Notes: generated by a model from the letters alone, not told the origin. Positions 1-9,307 are shown, counted from the first letter of the stretch. The stretch is 64,000 nucleotides of DNA from an uncultured Dehalococcoidia bacterium (GCA_951813535.1 OX638345.1:75029-139028); one strand, 5' to 3'. A program made the numbers and translations.

Positions 1-497
1 TCGAGGGCGGCCACCTCCTCGGGGGTCTTGATCCAGCGCACCCGGTCCATCAGCTCGGTGCTGTCCACGATGCGCGCCCGGGGCAGCAGCCGGCCGATCT
101 CCTCCCAACGGTTGGCGCTGACGTAGCTCTGCTCGAACCCGATGGTCTCCTCGGCCAGGCCCAGGTCGCGCAGCACTTCGGCGGCCCGCTCGTAGGGTGA
201 CTCCGCGTAGTCGTCCACCACCTCGATGTTCTCCAGCCACGAGTCCCGGCGTGCCAGCGGCGCGGCGTAGGAGTTGAGCACCAGCGCCGGCTCGCCCGTG
301 CGCGGCCACACCAGCAGCACCTCCCGGGGCGAGTCGGGGAACTCCAGGTGCCGCGCCAGCGTGCCGGGATAGGCAAAGCCGGCCAGGTAGGTGAAGTTCT
401 TGCCCGAGCGGGCGACCACGGCCGAGACGCCCGCCTCATCCATCAGCCGGTGCAGCCGCTCCACGTTGGCGATTATCTTGCCGAAAGCGTTAGCCAT
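1..497 (-). CDS. M24-family (Xaa-Pro peptidase/creatinase-like) protein, N-terminal part
   Basis: The reading frame runs off the left edge, so only the first ~165 residues are visible. The protein begins MANAFGKIIANVERLHRLMD, continues with GVSAVVARSGKNFTYLAGF and ends near the edge with MDRVRWIKTPEEVAALE. This is the creatinase/prolidase N-terminal domain that precedes the pita-bread metallopeptidase domain in Xaa-Pro dipeptidase-like M24 proteins. The metal-binding catalytic half lies outside the window, so activity cannot be judged. The ATG has a good AAGGAG site about 10 nt upstream. It is the last visible gene of a minus-strand operon, 76 bp downstream of the DUF35 gene. Confidence 0.8.
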   Translation of the reverse strand, partial: MANAFGKIIANVERLHRLMDEAGVSAVVARSGKNFTYLAGFAYPGTLARHLEFPDSPREVLLVWPRTGEPALVLNSYAAPLARRDSWLENIEVVDDYAESPYERAAEVLRDLGLAEETIGFEQSYVSANRWEEIGRLLPRARIVDSTELMDRVRWIKTPEEVAAL

Positions 498-573
498 AAC
501 TCTCAATCTCCTTGGGAACGGCTGTCGCGTGCTGGCGAACCTCGAAACCGTAGCGCTGACCAGCGCCCGTCGC

Positions 574-1062
574 TTACTGCTGTGGGGCCGGCAGGAACAC
601 CGGCAGCGTCACCTCGGGATCGTCCGCCACGGGCATGAAGGTCACCTGAACCGGCATGCCGATGCCGATGTCCTCCGGCGCAACCTGGAGGATGTTGCTG
701 CAAACCCGCAGGCCTTCCTGCTCTTCCAGCTCGATCATGCAGATGTTGTAGGGGGTCTGCTCCCTCTCCCGGATCGCCGGATGCACCGGATGGCGCACGA
801 TCACGAAGGAGTACACGAAGCCCCGGCCGCTCACCTGGGTCCAGCTGTATTGCAGCGACGAGCATTCCGGACACATAGGGGTGGGCAGGTGCCGGAACCG
901 TCCGCAATCCGCGCACCGTTGGATGCGCAGCTCTCCGTTCCGTGTGCCCTCCCAGAATCCGCGCTCGTAGTCGGGCACCCGTTCCATGTCGGGCAGTGGC
1001 ACGCCCTCCAGGGGTGCGGTCATGGGCGGCGACTTGGCTGCGGTTTCGCTTTGCTGGGTCAT
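574..1062 (-). CDS. DUF35 Zn-ribbon/OB-fold protein, thiolase partner
   Basis: Predicted 162-residue acyl-CoA-binding partner protein. A rubredoxin-like zinc ribbon is visible as RCADCGRF...MCPEC (two CxxC knuckles), followed by an OB-fold with G-RGFVYSFVIVRHPVHPA. I start it at MTQQSET (ATG at 1062) because longer in-frame extensions run into the upstream thiolase gene and lack family sequence. It begins 11 bp after the thiolase stop, which is the usual arrangement. DUF35 proteins pair with SCP2-type thiolases, for example ChsH2-DUF35 with the aldolase Ltp2 in steroid side-chain degradation. By inference it forms a complex with the product of 1074-2264. The substrate is unknown. Confidence 0.85.
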   Translation of the reverse strand: MTQQSETAAKSPPMTAPLEGVPLPDMERVPDYERGFWEGTRNGELRIQRCADCGRFRHLPTPMCPECSSLQYSWTQVSGRGFVYSFVIVRHPVHPAIREREQTPYNICMIELEEQEGLRVCSNILQVAPEDIGIGMPVQVTFMPVADDPEVTLPVFLPAPQQ

Positions 1063-1073
1063 TGGGTCCCTCG

Positions 1074-2264
1074 CTATCCCCGGCGGATTATCACCGCCCC
1101 GCTGAGCTGGGCCACGCTGCTGCAGGAGAGTACCCGGTTGATGGCCTTTTGGGGCGGCTGCGCGGTCGAGTCGCCCCGGATCAGCCGCACCGCCTCCTGC
1201 ACGTGGGTCAGGCCGTGGATGTACGCCTCGGAGTGGTTGCCCCCGTGGGTGTTGACCGGCAGCATCCCATCGAACCGAATGTTGGCGCCACCATCGACAA
1301 AATCCTTGGCCTCGCCCCGGGGCACGAAGCCGTAAGTTTCCAGGTTGATCAGGCAGAAAGGGGTGAAGTGGTCGTAGAACATCATCGCGTCCATATCCGA
1401 CGCGCTGAGGCGGGCGCGGGCCCACAGGTCACGGGCGGTGTGCTCCGACTCCGCCGCGGCCAGGTCGGGGCGGTAGACGATGCCGTCGTTGCGCGGGCCG
1501 GACCCCTGGGCCGCCGCCTCCACCAGGGTCAGAGTGTCGGAGTGGCGCAGCTCCCGGGCGCGCTCCGGCGTGGTCATCACCACGGCGGCCGCCCCGTCGT
1601 TCTCCTGGCAGAAGTCCAGGACGTGCAGCGGGTCCACCACCATGCGGGAGTTCTGGTGGTCGTCGATGGTGATCGGCTCCCGGCGCAGGGCGCGTGGGTT
1701 CCGGGAAGCGTGCTCGCGCAGGGTCACCGCAACCCAGCCGAAGTGCCGGGAGGTGGCGCCGTATTCGTGCATGTAGCGCCGCACGAACATGCCGAACCGG
1801 TGCGCCGGCGCCATGCTGCCCCACGGAACTGCAAAGCTATCGGCTCCGCCGGCGATGCGCTCCGGCCCCCGGGCCCGACCCAGGCGCACGCCGGACCGCA
1901 GGTTGGCGGCGCGGAAGCACACCACGTAGTTGGCGTATCCGGCGGCGATGGCCGCGGCAGCGTGTCCAACCGTGGCGTTACCCGCCCCGCCCCCGTAGGA
2001 GACCGACTCCCAGTGCCGCAGGTTCTTGATGCCCAGGGACTGCGTCAGCAGGGTCTCGTGGTTCGACTCCATGTCGTAGCGGATCAGGCCGTCGATGTCC
2101 TGCGGTGCGATGCCAGCGTCGTCGCACGCGGCCTTGATCGCTTCCGAGGCCAGCTGCAACTCGCTGCGGCCTGAATCCCATGAGAACTCCGTTTCGCCGA
2201 TGCCGACGATGGCGGCCTTGTCCCGTATGCCGTTGGTGTCGGCGGGGATGATGTTCGGCGGCAT
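1074..2264 (-). CDS. SCP2-type thiolase-like protein (non-decarboxylating lipid-transfer/retro-aldolase family)
   Basis: 396 residues of the thiolase fold: N-terminal AAIVGIGETEFSWDSGRS, a central SYGGGAGNATVGHAAAAIA segment, and a C-terminal NTHGGNHSEAYIHG box carrying the conserved His. At the position where classical thiolases have the nucleophilic Cys I see no clear cysteine. This suits the Ltp/SCPx branch acting as a retro-aldolase or acyl-binding protein rather than a true acetyl-CoA acetyltransferase. GGAGGAA precedes the ATG. It starts 6 bp after the stop of the double CoA-transferase and is followed 11 bp later by its DUF35 partner. The operon suggests CoA-activated breakdown of a branched or cyclic acid. 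Confidence 0.85.
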   Translation of the reverse strand: MPPNIIPADTNGIRDKAAIVGIGETEFSWDSGRSELQLASEAIKAACDDAGIAPQDIDGLIRYDMESNHETLLTQSLGIKNLRHWESVSYGGGAGNATVGHAAAAIAAGYANYVVCFRAANLRSGVRLGRARGPERIAGGADSFAVPWGSMAPAHRFGMFVRRYMHEYGATSRHFGWVAVTLREHASRNPRALRREPITIDDHQNSRMVVDPLHVLDFCQENDGAAAVVMTTPERARELRHSDTLTLVEAAAQGSGPRNDGIVYRPDLAAAESEHTARDLWARARLSASDMDAMMFYDHFTPFCLINLETYGFVPRGEAKDFVDGGANIRFDGMLPVNTHGGNHSEAYIHGLTHVQEAVRLIRGDSTAQPPQKAINRVLSCSSVAQLSGAVIIRRG

Positions 2265-2270
2265 AGCCGT

Positions 2271-4697
2271 CTATTCCTCCTCCCAGTCCACCACTTTCCG
2301 CTGTTTGAAGTCGTGGATCTGCTCGTCGGTGTACCCCAACTCCCGCAGGATGAGGCGGGTGTGCTGGCCCTTCAGCGGCCCCGGCCCGGCCTTGCCCGGG
2401 GTCTCCGAGAAATCCACCACGGGGGAGTACCGCCAGAACTCGCCGTAGCGCGGCGCATCCACCTGGGTGAGCATCCCGTTCTCCCGCACGTGGGGGTCTT
2501 CATCGAAGAAGAAATACATCCCCCGGTCTTCGGCCTTGACGCAGGCCACATCGGCGGCGGTCAGCAGCCGCTCCCAGTGCATCGGTTCTTCGGTGGCGAA
2601 CACCCGTCCCAGCTCATCGGCCAGCGCGTCGTCGTGTTCCTCCCGTGCCTCGGGAGTCGCATAGCGCGGATCAGACAACAGGTCGGTCCGGTCGATGGTG
2701 CGGCAAAGCGTCTCCCACTCTTCATCAAATGGGCAGGCCAGGAACACCCAGCCCGTCTTGGCCCGGTACAGGCGGTACAGGGCGTGCAGCCCGTATCCGT
2801 CGCCGTCCGGCAGCGGGCGCGGCTGCTTGCCCTCGTGCCAGTAGAAGTCGTCGATGTTGGCGTAGGCGTTGGCCGCGATCATCGTGGACTCGACGTATTG
2901 CGCCTTGCCGGTGCGCTCCCGGGCGTAGAGGCCCAGCAGCAGGCCCACCGCGTTGACCATGCCCGTGCTGTGGTCGGCGGTGCCGTCGTTGGCCCGCTTG
3001 AGCCGTTTGGATACGGCCGCAATATCGTCGATGGACATGGCCTGATCCGCCGGCGGGAAAGCATCCCTTCCCATCTGCGCCACGCCGCCGCCGGATACCG
3101 CGCCGGCGATGGGAGCCATGGACGGCCGGTGCGAGTAGGACCCGGTGGAGCCGTACCCGCCGGCGTAGAGGTACACCAGGTTGGGGTTGATCTTCGCCAA
3201 CTGCTCGTAGCCGATGCCCGTTCGTTCCGGCGCTCCGGGGCGCATGCTGTGGAGCAGCAGGTCGGCCCTGGCCGCCAGCTTTCCCATGATCTCCTGGCCC
3301 TCCGGCGTCTTGAGATCCACGCAGATGTCCTCGGAACCGGCCATGGTGCGGTGCACCGACATCGGCATGCCCTGCCGGCCCCAGTCGCCACCGGGCGCCT
3401 CGATGCGGATCACCCGCGCGCCCAGCTCGGCCACCAACGCGCATCCCAGCGGGCCGTTGATTACCGTTCCCAGGTCCAGCAGGGTGATGCCTTCCAGGGC
3501 ATGTTTCGGCATTGGCGCTTTTGTGCCATTAGAACGACTCTCAACGTCGCTTCCCAATCGCGCCAGCGCCTCCACCGTGTGCTGTCCCAACGCTGGAGCC
3601 GGCCCCTGAGTGCGCCCAGGCGTCCCGCTCATGTTCACCATAGGACCGAGCTGCCGCGTCGCGCCCACGCCCGGGGCCCGCAGGTCCTGCACATTGCCGT
3701 TGTGCACAATCTGGGGATGGTCCAGGGCCCGCTCGGAGGCGTAGTAAGGCTCGGCGGCCACGTTGCCGGCCTCGCCGAGGAATATGTCCATCCACTCGGC
3801 CAGCGTCTTCTCCTGGACCTTCTCCAGCATGATCCGTTCCAGCGACGCGACGGCCTCTTGATCCAGGAAGGGGGCGTTCTTGAACCTGGGGTCCTCGTAA
3901 ATGAAGTCCATATCCAGCCAGTGCATCATGGACCGGAACAGACGCTCCACCACGTTTCCCAGCTGAATCCACTGGCCGTCTTTGGTGCGGGCGGGCAGGT
4001 AGCCCGTGGGGTTGGGACGGCCGATGCCCACCCTCGGGTCCGGCGGATAGGTATCGGGCAGGTTCTCGATCATCTGGCCGTACACCCACGAAACGTGGTC
4101 GTAGGTGGTGACGGCCTTAAGTAGACTGGTCTCCACCCGCTGGCCCAGGCCGGTCTTTTCCCGCACATACAGGGCGGACGTGATGCCGCGGATCAGCGCC
4201 GTGGCGGCAGAGTGGCAGACGCCCTGCACGACCACGTAGTTGGGGCCTTCCCTCGGATTCTGCTCGGCGAACATCATCATCCGCCCGCTCTTGGCGGCCA
4301 CCACCCCGTCGTAGCCCTTGTAGTGGGCGTAGGGCCCGTCGGATCCGAACCCGGTCAGCGTGGCATAGACTAGGCCGGGATGGCCGTCCCGCAGGCTGTC
4401 GTAGTCGATTCCCAGCCGCTCGGCGACGCCCGGTCGGAAATTCTCGACCACCACGTCGGAGAGTTGCGCCAACTCCCGGGCGTTGTCTCTGCCTTCCGCA
4501 GTCTTCAGGTTCAGGACGACGCTCTTCTTGCCGCGATTCCACTGGATGGAGCCCGGTGAGTTCCGGAACTTTTCGCCGTCCGGCGGTTCCACTTTGATCA
4601 CCTCGGCCCCGAAGTCCGACAGCACCATGGTGGCAACGCCGCCCGCTCGGCCGCTGGTGAAATCCAGGACGGTGATCCCATCAAAGACCTGCGCCAT
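2271..4697 (-). CDS. Fused tandem CaiB/BaiF family III CoA-transferase
   Basis: 808 residues containing two complete CaiB/BaiF-type units in one chain. Unit 1 begins at FDGITVLDFTSGRAGGVATM and includes GAEVIKVEPP and NRGKKSVVLNLKT. Unit 2 begins near residue 398 at MPKHALEGITLLDLGTVING and includes GARVIRIEAPGG and ICVDLKTPEG. Single-domain members are about 400 residues and act as dimers, so this is a covalent pseudo-dimer whose halves have diverged. The family moves CoA between carboxylic acids. I chose ATG 4697 rather than GTG 4700 because the G-rich ribosome site is too close to the GTG. It is the first gene of the operon with the thiolase and DUF35 genes, so it probably activates their substrate. 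Confidence 0.9.
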   Translation of the reverse strand: MAQVFDGITVLDFTSGRAGGVATMVLSDFGAEVIKVEPPDGEKFRNSPGSIQWNRGKKSVVLNLKTAEGRDNARELAQLSDVVVENFRPGVAERLGIDYDSLRDGHPGLVYATLTGFGSDGPYAHYKGYDGVVAAKSGRMMMFAEQNPREGPNYVVVQGVCHSAATALIRGITSALYVREKTGLGQRVETSLLKAVTTYDHVSWVYGQMIENLPDTYPPDPRVGIGRPNPTGYLPARTKDGQWIQLGNVVERLFRSMMHWLDMDFIYEDPRFKNAPFLDQEAVASLERIMLEKVQEKTLAEWMDIFLGEAGNVAAEPYYASERALDHPQIVHNGNVQDLRAPGVGATRQLGPMVNMSGTPGRTQGPAPALGQHTVEALARLGSDVESRSNGTKAPMPKHALEGITLLDLGTVINGPLGCALVAELGARVIRIEAPGGDWGRQGMPMSVHRTMAGSEDICVDLKTPEGQEIMGKLAARADLLLHSMRPGAPERTGIGYEQLAKINPNLVYLYAGGYGSTGSYSHRPSMAPIAGAVSGGGVAQMGRDAFPPADQAMSIDDIAAVSKRLKRANDGTADHSTGMVNAVGLLLGLYARERTGKAQYVESTMIAANAYANIDDFYWHEGKQPRPLPDGDGYGLHALYRLYRAKTGWVFLACPFDEEWETLCRTIDRTDLLSDPRYATPEAREEHDDALADELGRVFATEEPMHWERLLTAADVACVKAEDRGMYFFFDEDPHVRENGMLTQVDAPRYGEFWRYSPVVDFSETPGKAGPGPLKGQHTRLILRELGYTDEQIHDFKQRKVVDWEEE

Positions 4698-4775
4698 CAC
4701 GCCCCCCTTTCACAGTTCGTGGGTCTGTCGCGCCATGGTACGGCGTTTTCGCCGCCGGCGCCATCAGCTGCTAAC

Positions 4776-4941
4776 CTCACGCATACCCATTTTGCGGTGG
4801 GGGAATGTCAGAATCAGGATTTTCAAGATTTGTGGATTATCAGGATTGGGACCGTTCGGTGATGGTCCTCTCCCAATCCTGTCCGATCATAAAATCCCGC
4901 AAATCCTGCTTCTGACGATATGCGAAAGTGCGCGCGCACGA
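4776..4941. repeat. Nested palindromic repeat, copy 1
   Basis: The inner palindrome is 4807-4916 (110 bp), starting GTCAGAATCAGGATTTT and ending AAATCCTGCTTCTGAC. An outer arm with CACGCATACCC lies to the left; the right outer arm is degenerate. It fills the intergenic space between the divergent genes at 4697 and 5051, and no gene is visible in it. Seven further copies occur in the window. Confidence 0.9.
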
Positions 4942-5050
4942 GTCCCCATGTTTCGTTGACGCCTCAAACCCTGCGGACTACACTGCCGGCCACCGTATCG
5001 GATGACTCGCGTGGGTTCCAAAAGACCCACGCCACAGGGAGGCGCTCATC

Positions 5051-5959
5051 ATGCCTTTGCCGCCGAACCGCGTAGACTACAGCCCCATCATCGACCGCCC
5101 GGTCATCAAGTGGCCCAACGACGCCCGGGTCGCGTTGTGGATCGCGCCCAACGTCGAGCACTACGAGTACGAGCCCGAATTCGACGGGCACCGCGACCCC
5201 TGGCCGCGCATGCCCTATCCCGACGTCCAGCAGTACTCCTACCGCGACTACGGCAACCGGGTCGGCTTCTGGCGCATGGCCGACGTGCTGGACAAGCACG
5301 ACATCCGCTGCTGCGTGTCCCTGAACATGGCCGTCCTCGAGCACTTCCCCGAGATCGGCGAGGCCATGGTGCAGCGCAACTGGGACTTCATGAGCCACGG
5401 CATCTACAACACCCGCTACCTGAACCACTACACCGAGGAGCAGGAGCGGGAGTTCTACCGCGACACCATAGACACCCTGAAGCAGCACACCGGCAAGCAG
5501 CTCAAGGGCATGCTGGGTCCGGCCATATCCGGCACCGAGCGCACCCCGGACCTGATGGCCGAGGCCGGCCTCATCTACCACACCGACTGGATGCACGACG
5601 ACCAGCCCGTGCCCATCCGGGTCGAGAGCGGTAAGCTCGTCTCGGTGCCCTACTCCATCGAGCTGAACGACGCCCCGCTGTTCCGCCAGCACTACGAGGG
5701 CGACTACTTCGCCGAGATCTGCAAGGCCCAGTTCGACCAGCTCTACCAGGAAGGCGCACACAGCGGGCGCGTGATGTGCATCGCCCTGCACCCGTACCTG
5801 ATCGGGCAACCCCACCGCGCCCGGTACCTGGACGACGTGCTGGGCTACATCATGTCGCATGACGGCGTCTGGCAGACCACCGCCGACGACATCGCCGAGT
5901 ACTACATCGCCAACTATTACGACGAGGCGATGGCCCACGCGGCGAAGCTGAACGGCTGA
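5051..5959 (+). CDS. PuuE-like polysaccharide deacetylase-family hydrolase
   Basis: 302 residues of the NodB/PuuE (beta/alpha)7 fold: WPNDARVALWIAPNVEHYE at the start, GNRVGFWRMADVLDKHDIR, the DFMSHGIYNTRY strand, TERTPDLMAEAGLIYHTDW and a C-terminal HPYLIGQPHRARYLDDVLGYI. The HxxxH metal pair of true chitin deacetylases is not obvious (SHGIYN instead). This resembles the PuuE allantoinase-like branch, which cleaves amides in small molecules. A GGGAGG site lies upstream of the ATG. It forms a same-strand pair with the paralogue at 6134. Substrate unknown; probably cytoplasmic, with no signal peptide. Confidence 0.85.
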   Translation: MPLPPNRVDYSPIIDRPVIKWPNDARVALWIAPNVEHYEYEPEFDGHRDPWPRMPYPDVQQYSYRDYGNRVGFWRMADVLDKHDIRCCVSLNMAVLEHFPEIGEAMVQRNWDFMSHGIYNTRYLNHYTEEQEREFYRDTIDTLKQHTGKQLKGMLGPAISGTERTPDLMAEAGLIYHTDWMHDDQPVPIRVESGKLVSVPYSIELNDAPLFRQHYEGDYFAEICKAQFDQLYQEGAHSGRVMCIALHPYLIGQPHRARYLDDVLGYIMSHDGVWQTTADDIAEYYIANYYDEAMAHAAKLNG

Positions 5960-5971
5960 TCGCGCCTCAAT

Positions 5972-6076
5972 CGTCGTTCCCGCGAAAGCGGAAACCCAGA
6001 GGACATCAAGCGGAGTCATCTGCAAGGCGTCCGACCCATTCGATCAATGGATCCCTGCTTTCGCAGGAATGACGGG
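5972..6076. repeat. CGTCATTCC-type inverted repeat, copy 1
   Basis: Left arm CGTTCCCGCGAAAGCGG and right arm GCTTTCGCAGGAATGACGGG are imperfect reverse complements separated by about 70 bp. A second copy of the same kind is at 59734-59833. It sits between two paralogous deacetylase genes. Confidence 0.7.
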
Positions 6077-6133
6077 AATGAGTCGGGTGCGGCGAGGATA
6101 CAGAGGGCTCAGTAGGAATCACGGAGGAAAGTC

Positions 6134-7048
6134 ATGCCCGCAGAACGGCGCTTCGGGATGGACCACCCGCACTACGACTGGTCGCCCCTCAACACGCGGG
6201 GGATCCTGCGCTGGCCGGATAACGCGCGGGTTGCCCTGTGCGTCATCGTAAATCTGGAGCACCCGGAATGGGACCCGCCGGCCGACAGCTTCACCACGCC
6301 CTTCTCCGGCGGGTTGGGAGCGAGGGGCTTCCCCGACTACGCCCGGTTGTCCCACCGTGAGTACGGGCACCGGGTGGGCATCTTCCGCGTGCTGGACACC
6401 CTGCGGAAGCACGGCATCCCGGCCACGGTGGCCATGGACGCCATGACTGCCGAGAACTATCCCTACCTGGTGCGGCATTGCCAGGAGGCCGGCGCCGAGA
6501 TCATCGGCCATGGGGTATCGCTGTCGCAAATGATATCCAGCAACATGTCTGAGGATGCCGAGCGGGAGTACATCAGCCAATCGGTGGCCGCCCTCACTCG
6601 CGCCACCGGCAGCGCGCCCGCCGGCTGGCTGGGGCCGGAGTACGGCGAGTCCAACCGCACCCCGCAGCTGTTGTCCGAGGCCGGCCTGCGCTACGTCTGC
6701 GATTGGGTCAACGACGAGCAGCCCTACCCGCTGCACAGCCCCCACGGCGAGATGTTCACCCTGCCCGTGATGTGGGAACTGGACGACGTGTCCGCTCTCT
6801 GGGAGCGCCGGGTGGTCGTCGGCCGGTATCAGCAGTTGCTGGAAGAGAGTTTCGAGACTCTGTACGAGGACGGCCAGCAGAACGGGCGGGTGATGGCGCT
6901 GAACCTGCACCCCTGGCTCATCGGCCAGCCCTTCCGCATCGGCTACCTCGACCGCGCGCTGGGGCTAATGATGCGCCGGGGCGGCGTGTGGGCCGCCACC
7001 GGCTCCCAGATCGTGGACTGGTACCGGGACAACCCGCCAACGGCATAG
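6134..7048 (+). CDS. PuuE-like polysaccharide deacetylase-family hydrolase (paralogue)
   Basis: 304 residues, paralogous to the gene at 5051: RWPDNARVALCVIVNLEHPEW, EYGHRVGIFRVLDTLRKHGI, EIIGHGVSLSQM, ESNRTPQLLSEAGLRYVCDW and LHPWLIGQPFRIGYLDRAL align segment by segment. The ATG follows GGAGGAAAGTC, a strong ribosome site. As in its neighbour, the classical HxxxH metal motif is replaced (GHGVSLSQ), placing it with PuuE-like amidases rather than peptidoglycan or chitin deacetylases. The two copies probably arose by tandem duplication and may act on related small amides. Confidence 0.85.
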   Translation: MPAERRFGMDHPHYDWSPLNTRGILRWPDNARVALCVIVNLEHPEWDPPADSFTTPFSGGLGARGFPDYARLSHREYGHRVGIFRVLDTLRKHGIPATVAMDAMTAENYPYLVRHCQEAGAEIIGHGVSLSQMISSNMSEDAEREYISQSVAALTRATGSAPAGWLGPEYGESNRTPQLLSEAGLRYVCDWVNDEQPYPLHSPHGEMFTLPVMWELDDVSALWERRVVVGRYQQLLEESFETLYEDGQQNGRVMALNLHPWLIGQPFRIGYLDRALGLMMRRGGVWAATGSQIVDWYRDNPPTA

Positions 7049-7056
7049 GCGTTGTC

Positions 7057-7230
7057 CCCACGCATACCCACTTTTCGTAACTCGTCAGAATCAAGATTTA
7101 CCGGATTAGAGGATTATCAGGATTGGAACCGTTCCGCGATGGAGCTCTCCCAATCCTGCCAAATCATAAAATCCCGCAAATCCTGATTCTGACATTCCTC
7201 CCCCCGCAAACCGTGTTACGCGCGAGGAGC
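7057..7230. repeat. Nested palindromic repeat, copy 2
   Basis: The inner palindrome is 7084-7193 (110 bp), from GTCAGAATCAAGATTTACC to AAATCCTGATTCTGAC. The left outer arm contains CACGCATACCCAC; the right outer arm is decayed. It lies between convergent genes. Its right end matches the target read by the IS110 guides described at 34630-34785. Confidence 0.9.
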
Positions 7231-7253
7231 ATTGCCCCGGCTGTCGCCGAGCC

Positions 7254-7766
7254 TCAGCGGGTAATCGCGTAGAGAAACTGATCGATGACCTGGCCGTCCT
7301 TGGTGACGCTCTTCCTCAAACGCCCTTCGCACTGGTAGCCCACCTTCTCCATCACCCGGGCCGAGGCGGGGTTCCATTCGTAGACGTACCCGTACACGCG
7401 CACCAGGTTGAACTCCTCGAACGCGTACTCAGTGAACGCGCGCAGCGAAGCCGTTGCGATGCCGCGCCCCCAGAACGGTTCTCCCAGCCAGTACCCGATT
7501 TCACCGGACCGGCGGTGAACGTCCCGCTGCGTCTGGAGCCCGATTCCGCCGATCAACTCGGTCTCCGAGGCGATGGCGAAATCGCTTTCCGTGGCCTCCT
7601 GGGCCACCAGGTCGATCCAGGTCTCCGCATGGGCCAGGGTGTAGGGATGGGGAAAGGCGTCGCGCAGGTTCCGGGACACGTTCCGGTTGTCGGCGTAGCG
7701 GGCCAACGCCTCGGCGTCCTCGCGGCGGAAGCTCCGGATCTGCCATTCACCCAAGTCTATGCGCAT
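7254..7766 (-). CDS. GNAT acetyltransferase, RimJ/RimL type
   Basis: 170 residues with the GNAT plan of the RimJ/RimL branch: an N-terminal LGEWQIRSFRREDAEAL, GGIGLQTQRDVHRRSGEIGY, then the acetyl-CoA pyrophosphate loop region GEPFWGRGIATASLRAFTEY, and NPASARVMEKVGYQCEGRLR near the end. This family transfers acetyl groups from acetyl-CoA to protein N-termini or small amines. The target here is unknown. It stands alone, convergent with the preceding plus-strand genes, and has only a weak ribosome site. Confidence 0.85.
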   Translation of the reverse strand: MRIDLGEWQIRSFRREDAEALARYADNRNVSRNLRDAFPHPYTLAHAETWIDLVAQEATESDFAIASETELIGGIGLQTQRDVHRRSGEIGYWLGEPFWGRGIATASLRAFTEYAFEEFNLVRVYGYVYEWNPASARVMEKVGYQCEGRLRKSVTKDGQVIDQFLYAITR

Positions 7767-7918
7767 CGTTCACGACCTGCGGTATGCAATATGCGGAACA
7801 GCATACGCTCTCTTAAGGCGACTTTGCTGTGCCGGCGGAACGGGAGCGACGGCCGTCAGACTTTCGTGCACAGCGGTTGAGCCTTGGTTGGCGTCAATCC
7901 GCCGGCCGGAGTTCCCGT

Positions 7919-9001
7919 TCAATCAAGAGGTAAAACTTCGTAGGCCCACCATCCTTTCCCCGAGCAATCCTGGGCATCCGGAAAGTCAGGGACCGTAGCC
8001 TCCCCGCCACCCAAGTTGACCTTATCGCCAACCCACGCGATGACTGCGCCACCGCCGTTAGTAACCACTATCCGGTTCCCACGGACGTCAACCTGAAAGC
8101 CCGGCGGCCATACCACCACAGGCTCAAAAGCGCCTCCTGATCTTTCGATGCGTAGGCAACGCCCGCGCAATACCAGCCGGCCTCCCTTCAACAGGGCCGA
8201 CGGAGATTGATGTGGCCCCTCTTGGTGCTCCACTCTCGGAACCACAATGCCGGCATCGGAGACGATGGTGCGCGGTTCATCTGTGACCACGCTCACCTCG
8301 TCACCGACCAACCACTGGAACCCGGCGCAATCCCTGACGGCATCTTCGCTCCAGTCCCAGAACTCCGGATCGTCAACGTTCTCTCTCGACCCTTCGCCGG
8401 ATATGCGAACCCTGTCGCCAACTTTGGCCATCAGCAGGCCGTCTTGGCTCACCACCTCGATGACGTCATTGACGCGGCGCGCGGTGAATCCCGGGGGCCA
8501 GATGATCCATATTCCGGCCGGTATGTGATCTTCGACATACGGACCCAAGAATGAGATGCGCAGACACCCGTCTGCTTCGAAAAGTTCACCGTAGAGATAG
8601 TCGAACCCGGCATTTACCACCGGTTCATAATGGTGCCGCGGCAGAGCGACAGTTCCGGTCGTTCCCGAAACGGCTATGTCGTTGGCCCAGGGCCCTGCCG
8701 CACGGGTTGGAGCGCCATTGCTCTCAGGAGTTTCGACCGTAACCGTGGGTTTGGCGGCAGGCGTGGGTTCTGCCGCAACCGTGGGTTGTTGGTCCTGCCG
8801 TGTGGGCTCCGCTACGGGCGACGTGGGAACGCTCTGGGGTGGCATTTCCGTGGGCTTTGGTTCCGTGGCGACGGTGGGCGTGTCCGTCGGTGCGACATCC
8901 TGAAATCCTCCAGAAACCGGCTGCACAGCTTCGGCGTCATCGCGGCAAGACATCGAGATAACCAGGACGATTGCGCACAAGCACAGGAACGAAGAGTACA
9001 T
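7919..9001 (-). CDS. Predicted secreted/lipoprotein with Thr-Pro-rich linker
   Basis: 360 residues of unknown function. The N-terminus MYSSFLCLCAIVLVISMSC looks like a lipoprotein signal, although the residues before the Cys are a poor lipobox match. It is followed by a long Thr/Pro/Glu-rich linker (about residues 25-110) and two similar globular segments, each with a WPPGF strand and a VGD-V motif (IWIIWPPGFTARRVND and VVVWPPGFQVDVRGNR). The duplicated C-terminal domain is probably a small beta-structure. I use the ATG at 9001 because AGGAA lies just upstream and the longer frame adds non-protein-like sequence. Such Pro/Thr linkers are common in Chloroflexota surface proteins. Confidence 0.65.
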   Translation of the reverse strand: MYSSFLCLCAIVLVISMSCRDDAEAVQPVSGGFQDVAPTDTPTVATEPKPTEMPPQSVPTSPVAEPTRQDQQPTVAAEPTPAAKPTVTVETPESNGAPTRAAGPWANDIAVSGTTGTVALPRHHYEPVVNAGFDYLYGELFEADGCLRISFLGPYVEDHIPAGIWIIWPPGFTARRVNDVIEVVSQDGLLMAKVGDRVRISGEGSRENVDDPEFWDWSEDAVRDCAGFQWLVGDEVSVVTDEPRTIVSDAGIVVPRVEHQEGPHQSPSALLKGGRLVLRGRCLRIERSGGAFEPVVVWPPGFQVDVRGNRIVVTNGGGAVIAWVGDKVNLGGGEATVPDFPDAQDCSGKGWWAYEVLPLD

Positions 9002-9301
9002 AGTTCCTGGACTCCCCCGGTGGCGCCCCTTGGGCGCTGCGCCAGCTTTGCGCGCGGACCCGAGCGATGGCGCCAGCGTCATCGTCGCCGCCTGTCGAGC
9101 AACAAAATTCTCCATGAATGCCCGTGACCGGAAGATGGAGCCGGAGTCTGCTCTCGCGTTGCGAGAGTCGTCAACGGAAGCGACAAACGAATAGTACCCA
9201 AATGCAAGGATCCACACCCTGGGGTTGCAGTCTGCTACGAGGCGACAGTTGGTGTTGGATGTCCTCAGCGCAAGTTCCGATGGTCCGGCTGCGGCCCGCG
9301 T

Positions 9302-9307
9302 TATACT
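9302..9307 (+). promoter_or_regulatory. Putative -10 box TATACT
   Basis: The sequence CGTTATACTGGCAT lies 33 bp upstream of the acetyltransferase start at 9340. The same 14-base string recurs upstream of the gene at 10292, which suggests a shared promoter. No convincing -35 is visible. The rest of 9002-9301 shows no gene. Confidence 0.45.
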
